From: an uncultured Ruminococcus sp.
Lineage (GTDB): Bacteria; Bacillota; Clostridia; Oscillospirales; Ruminococcaceae
Direction of reading: 5' to 3'
Assembly (NCBI GenBank): GCA_947177935.1
Contig: CAMWWG010000058.1
Location: 1-6,339 of the forward strand
DNA: 6,339 nt
Shown here piece by piece: positions 1-5,743 of this stretch. Below the pieces are notes generated by a model. It was not told the DNA's origin and searched no databases. It saw only the letters and a list, made by a program, of their open reading frames with translations. Made by a program: the position numbers and the translations under genes. Every line of letters begins with the position of its first letter. Within the stretch, counting starts at the first letter, position 1.

Positions 1-78
1 ATGCCTGGAGTTAGATTTTGGAGCCTGTATGTGTAATATATTAAATTATGAAAAACAATGATAAATAGATGAAAATCA

Positions 79-164
79 GCCGGATGTCAGAATGTTTTCT
101 GTTGTCGCCGGAATGAGTTCAGTTCTATTTCGTCAAAGTCCGGCATAGACTACAACAGGACTTT
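79..164 (+). promoter_or_regulatory. Possible structured leader of the S1-domain gene
   Basis: The 194 bases before the S1-domain gene hold no supportable gene and no convincing promoter, but the right half contains several short inverted repeats. AAAGTCC (135-141) pairs perfectly with GGACTTT (158-164) around a 16-base loop. TCCGGC (139-144) can pair instead with GCCGGA at 107-112 or with a second copy at 79-84. The two pairings share bases 139-141, so they exclude one another. A small stem CAGAA/TTCTG (88-101, loop TGTT) lies between. This is what an attenuator-like leader would show, but the stems are short, the T tract after the last one is only four bases, and no ligand motif is recognised. 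Positions 1-78 are AT-rich and show nothing I can name. Confidence 0.3.
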
Positions 165-194
165 TCCTAAAAACAACAATCGGAGGTCGAAAAC

Positions 195-1136
195 ATGTAT
201 CAGAAACGATTCAGTCCGGAGGGCACACTTCTGGACACGATGGAGAACCAAGCCGCTATTTCCAGCCCCCAGGCACTCATGCAGGCACAGCTGACAGGAA
301 AAATCCTGGAAGCAAGAGTTACCATGTGCGATAGCAACCACAATATGTGGGTGCAATTGCCGTGTATGAAAGGCATGATTCCCAGAGAAGAGGGCGCTGT
401 CGGGATTGCTGAAGGCGAACTGCGTGATATTGCCCTGATTGCAAGGGTCGGCAAACCGGTATGTTTCCGGGTACTTCGCACGGAACTCACAGAAACCGGC
501 GAAGAAATTGCCATTTTGTCACGCCGTGCCGTGCAGGAGCAGTGCCGGGAACAATTTTTGTCTGCGCTTAATCCGGGGGATATTATTGACGCAAAAGTAA
601 CACATCTTGAACCATTTGGCGCATTCGTCGATGTAGGGTGCGGCATTGCATCCATGGTGCCGATTGATGCCATTTCTGTGTCCCGGATTGCCCACCCGTC
701 AGACAGATTTGCAGTCGGTCAAAGCATCCGTGTCATCATCAAGGGTATGCAGGGCAAGAGAATTCTGCTCTCACACAAGGAATTGCTTGGCACATGGGAA
801 CAGAATGCGGCATTATTCCACGTCGGAGAGACAACGTGCGGCATTGTTCGTTCCGTTGAGAAATATGGCGTATTCATCGAGTTAATGCCCAATCTGGCAG
901 GACTTGCGGAACTTCGTCAGCCTGTGGAAGTCGGACAGCGCACAAGCGTCTACATCAAGGCATTAATTCCGGAAAAGCTCAAAGTTAAGCTGATTCTGGT
1001 AGATGTCTGCGAAGGATCTGTTGCGCCGGAACCTCTGCACTACTTCTACGAGGGCGACCACATTGACCACTGGATTTACACACCAGAAAACGCAGGAAAA
1101 TACATAGACACGGTATTTGATGGCAGTCTGGTTTAA
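195..1136 (+). CDS. S1-domain RNA-binding protein (ribosomal protein S1-like)
   Basis: This 313-residue cytoplasmic protein is made mostly of S1/OB-fold RNA-binding repeats. The clearest is residues 126-195, which starts PGDIIDAKV, carries the hallmark GAFVDVG and ends ILLSHKELLG. A second, residues 208-272, has the matching VGETTCGIV and YGVFIEL segments. A more degenerate first repeat covers about 33-111. The last 40 residues (YFYEGDHIDHWIY and onward) are outside any S1 repeat and are unassigned. Full ribosomal S1 proteins usually have four to six repeats, so this is a short S1-like protein that could bind mRNA or the 30S subunit. It may or may not be the cell's main S1, so no gene symbol is given. 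The ATG is supported by GGAGG at 182-186, eight bases upstream. The gene stands alone on this strand and is followed by its own terminator. The S1 identity is firm; the exact role is not. Confidence 0.85.
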   Translation: MYQKRFSPEGTLLDTMENQAAISSPQALMQAQLTGKILEARVTMCDSNHNMWVQLPCMKGMIPREEGAVGIAEGELRDIALIARVGKPVCFRVLRTELTETGEEIAILSRRAVQEQCREQFLSALNPGDIIDAKVTHLEPFGAFVDVGCGIASMVPIDAISVSRIAHPSDRFAVGQSIRVIIKGMQGKRILLSHKELLGTWEQNAALFHVGETTCGIVRSVEKYGVFIELMPNLAGLAELRQPVEVGQRTSVYIKALIPEKLKVKLILVDVCEGSVAPEPLHYFYEGDHIDHWIYTPENAGKYIDTVFDGSLV

Positions 1137-1175
1137 ATAAGATATAAAAATATATAATCATTCATAAAAATTCAT

Positions 1176-1207
1176 CCTGTTCTTTGTCTGAACCGGTTTT
1201 TTTTTTT
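1176..1207 (+). terminator. Rho-independent terminator of the S1-domain gene
   Basis: CCTGTTC (1176-1182) pairs with GAACCGG (1190-1196) across a seven-base loop with one T-C mismatch, followed directly by 11 T residues (1197-1207). It lies 40 bases after the S1-gene stop and between convergent genes. Read on the minus strand, the same stem is followed by only a weak T run (ATGAATTTTTATG), so it may also help end the thioredoxin transcript. Confidence 0.7.
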
Positions 1208-1226
1208 GAATTTTAAGATTCAAAAT

Positions 1227-1550
1227 TTAAGATGATAATTGAAAGATTTCCTGTTCTATCTCCTGAACAGAAATATTTTTTTCCCAACGTTTTACTGGCT
1301 TTCCATTCCGGAATAACAGCACACAAGGCAGAGTCTTCACATCATATTTTTGTGCAAGCTCCGGATCTGCGTCTGTATTTACAGAATATGCCGTGATCTG
1401 TTCCGGATACTCTTCTGAGAACTGATCAAGTTCCGGTTCTAATGCTCGGCACGGTGCGCACCACGGCGCATAGAAATCTACAAGGACGGGCATTTCCTCA
1501 CTGATTTCCAGGATTTCAAAAAAATATTCTTCTGATGTATGAAACAACAT
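1227..1550 (-). CDS. Thioredoxin, WCAPC active site
   Basis: A 107-residue single-domain thioredoxin, the normal family length, without a signal peptide and so cytoplasmic. It would reduce protein disulfides using electrons from a thioredoxin reductase, which is not encoded here. The segment VDFYAPWCAPCRALEP holds the redox pair Cys31 and Cys34, with Ala replacing the Gly of the classical CGPC motif. The cis-proline loop is TLPC (Pro75), followed by the usual LLFRNGKPV strand-turn. Cys76 right after the cis-proline is a third cysteine near the active site and less typical. A GGGAG site lies at 1564-1568, 13 bases before the ATG, a rather long spacing. The gene has its own promoter at the end of the upstream kinase gene. 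The CAPC variant suggests this may be one of several thioredoxins in the genome, so the symbol trxA is withheld. Confidence 0.92.
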   Translation of the reverse strand: MLFHTSEEYFFEILEISEEMPVLVDFYAPWCAPCRALEPELDQFSEEYPEQITAYSVNTDADPELAQKYDVKTLPCVLLFRNGKPVKRWEKNISVQEIEQEIFQLSS

Positions 1551-1591
1551 AATAACAATTCAGCTCCCGTTTATTTTATTTCTCTGAGTTT

Positions 1592-1620
1592 ATTCTAACA
1601 CAAATTATAATATCTGTCAA
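1592..1620 (-). promoter_or_regulatory. Sigma-A type promoter for thioredoxin
   Basis: Read on the minus strand: a perfect TTGACA -35 box (1615-1620), a 17-base spacer, and TAGAAT as the -10 box (1592-1597) preceded by TGT, an extended -10 element. The expected transcript start is near 1585, giving a leader of about 35 bases. The -35 box contains the TGA stop codon of the upstream kinase gene, so thioredoxin can be transcribed independently of it. Confidence 0.75.
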
Positions 1621-2255
1621 GCCAGAAAATCAGCAAACACTTCATTTTCCCTTATCACATAATCTGCTTTTGCCGCAGGATTACAATCCCGGATATAAAT
1701 TCTCTCAGCCGGAAAGTATCTGTTTTCATATTTTTCCCGGATCTGCTGCTGACTGCCAATATAGCCGTCCCGTTTTAAAACTCTCTGCAATCTTGTTTCT
1801 TCAGATATATCTAAATAGATCATATAATCAAACATGCCCTGCAATTCTTCCCTCTGAAGAAAAATCCCCTCCAGAATCACAAGACTGCCGACCGGAATTG
1901 TAACTTGTTCCAGGAAATAACGATCATTTTCTTTGTTATAAAATGCAATCTGACGATGAAAATCCTGCCCATTCCGCAAAGGTTTTATGACATTCTGAAT
2001 TAAATAATCATATCGCCATTGCAAATCATAATAACACTTCCATTCCGGGACATCCGGATTATACCGGACAGCCCTAGGATGAATGAAATCATCAATATGT
2101 AGAATTGTAATTTTGATTTTATTTTGATCCTGGAAATATCCGGATAATAATTCTGAAATTGTGCTTTTTCCTGCACCGCCAAGACCGTCAATCCCAATAA
2201 GAACAGTTCTGGACGAATTTTGTAAACTTTCTATTTTTCGGAATAATTTCTGCAT
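1617..2255 (-). CDS. Uridine kinase-like P-loop kinase
   Basis: A 212-residue cytoplasmic P-loop NTPase of the uridine kinase/phosphoribulokinase type. The Walker A loop is GLGGAGKS (residues 24-31, Lys30 and Ser31 contacting phosphate) after the strand TVLIGIDG. HIDDFIHP (53-60) follows, with an Asp pair placed as the substrate/Mg-binding acid is in this family. VILEGIFL (126-133) is the Walker B-like strand with Glu129. RVLKRDGY (158-165) fits the arginine-rich lid. Uridine kinases phosphorylate uridine and cytidine using ATP or GTP, but many Firmicutes carry divergent paralogues of unproven substrate, so nucleoside salvage is an inference and udk is not assigned. GGAGG (2264-2268 on the plus strand) lies eight bases before the ATG, and a good promoter sits upstream. 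No terminator is seen after the gene, so read-through into thioredoxin, 66 bases downstream, is likely. Confidence 0.85.
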   Translation of the reverse strand: MQKLFRKIESLQNSSRTVLIGIDGLGGAGKSTISELLSGYFQDQNKIKITILHIDDFIHPRAVRYNPDVPEWKCYYDLQWRYDYLIQNVIKPLRNGQDFHRQIAFYNKENDRYFLEQVTIPVGSLVILEGIFLQREELQGMFDYMIYLDISEETRLQRVLKRDGYIGSQQQIREKYENRYFPAERIYIRDCNPAAKADYVIRENEVFADFLA

Positions 2256-2294
2256 ATTGATATCCTCCGTATTTTAATCATATTTCATATTTCT

Positions 2295-2323
2295 AGTATA
2301 GCATATTCCAAGACAAAATGCAA
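2295..2323 (-). promoter_or_regulatory. Promoter for the uridine kinase-like gene
   Basis: On the minus strand, TTGCAT (2318-2323) is followed by a 17-base spacer and TATACT (2295-2300), with TGC just before it forming an extended -10 element. The -10 box matches consensus at 5 of 6 positions and the -35 box at 3 of 6. The predicted start near 2288 gives a leader of about 32 bases. It faces away from the xylanase promoter, and the two -35 boxes are only 20 bases apart. Confidence 0.6.
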
Positions 2324-2334
2324 GCATTTATTTG

Positions 2335-2359
2335 ATCCTGCACTTGACAAATTCAGGAT
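2335..2359. promoter_or_regulatory. Inverted repeat over the xylanase -35 box, possible operator
   Basis: ATCCTG (2335-2340) and CAGGAT (2354-2359) form perfect six-base arms separated by 13 bases. The symmetry centre (2347) falls inside the TTGACA -35 box of the xylanase promoter. The position suits a dimeric regulator that blocks RNA polymerase. Six-base arms can arise by chance in a region this size, and no known operator consensus is recognised, so this is tentative. Confidence 0.3.
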
Positions 2360-2372
2360 TCTGATGTAAAAT
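2344..2372 (+). promoter_or_regulatory. Sigma-A type promoter for the dockerin xylanase
   Basis: A perfect TTGACA (2344-2349), a 17-base spacer and TAAAAT (2367-2372, 5 of 6 matches to TATAAT). The expected transcript start is around 2379, leaving a leader of about 60 bases that is AT-rich and shows no clear structure. AAGGAG at 2423-2428 is the ribosome site, 11 bases before the ATG. A near-consensus promoter suggests that control, if any, is by repression rather than by an activator. Confidence 0.75.
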
Positions 2373-2439
2373 AATAATAAATAACGCAGGAACAGTTTGT
2401 ATTAATTTATATTCAATTTTATAAGGAGAAGCGATATCA

Positions 2440-5400
2440 ATGAAAAAATTAAAAAATCTGAGAACCGTTGCCGGCATCATGACAGCTTCCATGTTGTTGA
2501 CTGGCTTGCCCGTGATTCCCGTCAATGCGGAATCCGTTCAGCTTATCAATGACACATTTGAGGATGGATTCGGCACTTGGAAAGCCAGAACATCCGGGAG
2601 CACAACGCTGAGCCTGTCGGATACTTATGCACATTCCGGAGAAAAATCTCTCTATGTCAAGGATCGGACAATCAGTTGGAACGGCGCAGGCGCATCCATG
2701 ATTGGTACAATGTACGCCGGAAAACAGTATGATTTCAGCGTTGCTGTGTTCTATGATGATGAACAGACCGGCGGTCAATCTCAGCAATTTAATCTGCAAT
2801 GTCTGTACACGGACGCAGAGGGCAAAGAACGGTATTCGTTTATCGGACAGACCAATGCACAGGTCAATCAATGGAGCGAAATCCATGCAAGTTATACCGT
2901 CCCCAGTGATGCGACAAATATTGTTGTCTATGTAGAGGCAAGTACATTAAGCGATTTTTACATGGATGATTTTACCGTAGCCGGCGAGAAGACAGAAGAT
3001 TCTGACAAAACTGACGGATTTTCAGATAACTTTGATGACGGGACTGTCATGGGCTGGCAGGTCAGAGGATCAAAGACGACACTGGAATTAACAGACAAAT
3101 ATGCACACAGCGGCAAATATTCGATTTATACGGACAATCGTGAACAGCTTTGGAACGGCGCAACCTGCAACAAAACGCTTGTCCTGGATGCCGGCGGTTA
3201 TTATCAGTTTGGCTGCTGGGTACTCTATGACGGTGAAGCATATACAGACACGCAGAAATTCTCAATTAATCTGCAATATGATCTGGACGGCAAAGAAAAT
3301 TATTATACTGTCTATACAGAAACAGCCAACAAAGGCGAATGGACTTATGTCGGCACGGAATGTACCATTCCGGAGGGTGCGGCAAATATCTATGTCTATG
3401 TCCAGACGGCGTATAAACCGGATGCAAGTGTCACTTCTCAGGATCTTATGGGATTCTATCTGGACGACGTCAGCGGTACAAGACTGCCGGATCCGGCAAT
3501 TCAGGAAGATATTGCTTCGCTCCAGGATGTCTATGCAGATTATTTCAAGATAGGCTGTGCCGTGGCAGGCAGTGAATTCACGCAGAGCACAACAAAAGAT
3601 TTAATCCTGAAACATTACAACAGCGTGACAATCGGCAATGAATTAAAACCGGAAGCCGTTCTGGATCAAACTGCAACGCTTGCTTACATGCAGGAACACG
3701 GCGGCGACCAGACCAATCCTCAGATTTCTTTGAAACAAGCAGCAGATATGCTGAAATTCTGCGAAGAAAATCAACTTGACGTCCGGGGGCATGTTTTAGT
3801 ATGGCACAGTCAAACGCCGGACTGGTTCTTTAAAGAAAATTATGATGCCTCGGCAGATTTTGTTTCTCCGGAAATCATGGATCAGCGCATGGAAAATTAT
3901 ATTAAAAATATCATGGATGCCATCAAAACACAGTATCCAAATCTGAATGTCTATGCCTGGGATGTTGTCAACGAGGCAGCGTCCGATTCTGGTACAATGC
4001 GGAATCCCGGCGCTTACAGCCAGGGAGACGGCTCTTCCGGTTGGGTGAGTGTCTACGGTGACCAGAGCTATATCAAAAAAGCATTTACATATGCCAGAAA
4101 ATACGCACCGGAGAACTGCAAATTATTCTATAATGACTACAACGAATACAGCGAGAATAAATTAAATTATATCCAGAGCGATATTTTGCAGGAACTTGTT
4201 GACAATAAATTAATTGACGGCATGGGAATGCAGTCACATATTGGTATGAGTTCGCCGTCCATTGCACAGTATGAATCAGCTCTCAGGAGCTATGCTGATA
4301 TGGGTCTGGAAATCCAGATTACAGAACTGGACATTGCATTGCGTTCCAATTCGGATGAAGATCTGCTGGCATTAGCAGAACGTTACCGGGAATGCTTTGA
4401 CATGTTCAAAAGAGTCAAAGACGACGGCGTGAATCTGTCCGCTGTGGTACTCTGGGGCATTACGGACTCTACAAGCTGGATTGGCGGTTATCCGTTGTTG
4501 TTTGATAAAAATTACCAGGCAAAAGCGGCTTACTATGCTGTGATCGACACAGATGCACCTGTGCAGACAATTCAGAATGCAAGAGCTTATATCTGTGATG
4601 CAAATCATACTTTGCAATTTGCACTGGATGCACAGGCAGAAAATGCAATCGGCAAGGCAGGGTCTTTTAAAGCCGTCTGGGATATCGAAAAACAAGCATT
4701 GATTCTGCATGTTAATGCAAATAAAGCAGGAAAATTAGATATTTTCAGCGATTACCTGAATCAGCCGGGAGAACCGGAAGAATATGTTGTCAAGGCAGGA
4801 GACAACGAGATTACAGTTTCATTCGCACATGTCGACAGCAAAGTTTTTACTGCCGGTGATACCTTGCGTTTTGATCTGGTATTAAACGGGACTGCCTGGA
4901 ATTCCTTGGGAGATCTCACAGAATCCAGTTACGGCAAGATCACGATTGCAGAGATTCCGGCTTATGCAGAGGCGACACAGGGGACGCCGGAAATTGACGG
5001 CAAAATTGATGCAATCTGGCAATCTGCTAATTCTATTAATATTAATCAATTCTCCCTTGGCGAGGGTGCAACTGGTACAGCAAAATTGCTCTGGGATCAT
5101 GATTATATTTACATTCTTGCAGAAGTAACAGACCCTGTGCTGAGCAAAGCAAGCGTGAATGTTTATGAACAGGACACCGTTGAAATTTTCCTGGATGAAA
5201 ATAATCATAAAACATCTGCATATGAATCCGATGATATTCAGGTCAGAACGAATTATGATAATGAAAAATCCGTGACAGATGGGCTGAGCACAGATGCGTT
5301 TGTTTCTGCAACAGCCAAAACAGATACCGGTTATCTGGTGGAATTTGCAATTCCGTCCACACTCGGCGGATTCCGGGCAAACCAGGTTGTTGGATTTGAT

Positions 5401-5739
5401 GCACAGATCAACGACGATGGTACAGGTGACGGCAAGCGGACGGCGATTTCCAACTGGTACGATATGACCGGGATGGGTTACACAGACATGTCTGGACTGG
5501 GCATTCTGAAACTTGTCGGCGAAGAAAGCACACTGCCGGGTGATGCCAATACAGACGGTATTGTGGACATCAGCGATGTAGTTCTGATGAACAGAATCTA
5601 TGTCGGCGTAGATAAAGCCAGTGAACAGGGACGCAAAAACGGTGATGTCGATCAGAGCGGAAAAATTGATCTTGCCGACTCCATGCAGGTGCTCCGTTAT
5701 CTGGTACACCTGATTGACCATTTTGAGACAGAATCCTGA
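2440..5739 (+). CDS. Secreted cellulosomal endo-1,4-beta-xylanase (CBM22-CBM22-GH10-CBM9-dockerin)
   Basis: A 1099-residue modular enzyme that cuts internal beta-1,4 bonds of xylan outside the cell. Residues 1-30 are a Sec signal peptide (basic start, hydrophobic core, likely cleavage VNA|ES). Two CBM22 xylan-binding modules span about 32-182 (Trp80, Tyr164, Glu166) and 194-347 (Trp238, Tyr320, Gln322). The GH10 catalytic domain is about 357-703. It shows NELKPE (400-405), WHSQTPDW (455-462), acid/base Glu512 in WDVVNEA, NDYN (565-568), nucleophile Glu629 in ITELD, and WGITDSTSW (672-680). Residues 705-840 look like a degenerate CBM9, followed by an intact CBM9 (841-1027: GTPEIDG, Trp885, Trp1006), a family that often binds sugar chain ends. 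A dockerin (1034-1095) has two calcium loops starting at Asp1035 and Asp1069 and should attach the enzyme to a scaffoldin cohesin. There are no long Pro/Thr linkers. The dockerin's EQGRKNGDVD segment is Ruminococcus-like. All catalytic residues are present and the frame is unbroken, so the enzyme should be active. Confidence 0.96.
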   Translation: MKKLKNLRTVAGIMTASMLLTGLPVIPVNAESVQLINDTFEDGFGTWKARTSGSTTLSLSDTYAHSGEKSLYVKDRTISWNGAGASMIGTMYAGKQYDFSVAVFYDDEQTGGQSQQFNLQCLYTDAEGKERYSFIGQTNAQVNQWSEIHASYTVPSDATNIVVYVEASTLSDFYMDDFTVAGEKTEDSDKTDGFSDNFDDGTVMGWQVRGSKTTLELTDKYAHSGKYSIYTDNREQLWNGATCNKTLVLDAGGYYQFGCWVLYDGEAYTDTQKFSINLQYDLDGKENYYTVYTETANKGEWTYVGTECTIPEGAANIYVYVQTAYKPDASVTSQDLMGFYLDDVSGTRLPDPAIQEDIASLQDVYADYFKIGCAVAGSEFTQSTTKDLILKHYNSVTIGNELKPEAVLDQTATLAYMQEHGGDQTNPQISLKQAADMLKFCEENQLDVRGHVLVWHSQTPDWFFKENYDASADFVSPEIMDQRMENYIKNIMDAIKTQYPNLNVYAWDVVNEAASDSGTMRNPGAYSQGDGSSGWVSVYGDQSYIKKAFTYARKYAPENCKLFYNDYNEYSENKLNYIQSDILQELVDNKLIDGMGMQSHIGMSSPSIAQYESALRSYADMGLEIQITELDIALRSNSDEDLLALAERYRECFDMFKRVKDDGVNLSAVVLWGITDSTSWIGGYPLLFDKNYQAKAAYYAVIDTDAPVQTIQNARAYICDANHTLQFALDAQAENAIGKAGSFKAVWDIEKQALILHVNANKAGKLDIFSDYLNQPGEPEEYVVKAGDNEITVSFAHVDSKVFTAGDTLRFDLVLNGTAWNSLGDLTESSYGKITIAEIPAYAEATQGTPEIDGKIDAIWQSANSININQFSLGEGATGTAKLLWDHDYIYILAEVTDPVLSKASVNVYEQDTVEIFLDENNHKTSAYESDDIQVRTNYDNEKSVTDGLSTDAFVSATAKTDTGYLVEFAIPSTLGGFRANQVVGFDAQINDDGTGDGKRTAISNWYDMTGMGYTDMSGLGILKLVGEESTLPGDANTDGIVDISDVVLMNRIYVGVDKASEQGRKNGDVDQSGKIDLADSMQVLRYLVHLIDHFETES

Positions 5740-5743
5740 ATTT

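Noticed and set aside
1..61. Possible end of an upstream gene, or short peptides ending at 36 or 61
   Set aside because: Two frames are open for only 11-20 codons from the left edge and the stretch is too short to recognise a product.
102..129. Weak promoter candidate TTGTCG-N16-TCTATT ahead of the S1 gene
   Set aside because: Both boxes match consensus at only four of six positions and other equally weak pairs exist nearby.
200..673. Minus-strand open frame (157 codons) inside the S1 gene
   Set aside because: It is fully antisense to well-recognised S1 repeats and rich in Ser/Arg/Pro, as shadow frames usually are.
1204..1225. AT-only hairpin TTTTGAAT/ATTCAAAA next to the thioredoxin stop
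   Set aside because: It has a single G-C pair, and on the thioredoxin strand it is followed by A residues rather than T, so it is not a credible terminator by itself.
3101..3553. Plus-strand open frame (150 codons) in another frame within the xylanase
   Set aside because: It overlaps the second CBM22 and GH10 start in the correct frame, and its product is Arg/Ser-rich with no recognisable domain.
4882..5721. Long minus-strand open frame (279 codons) opposite the xylanase 3' half
   Set aside because: It lies wholly antisense to the CBM9 and dockerin coding sequence, has cysteine-rich low-similarity content, and resembles no known family; it is a shadow of the real gene.
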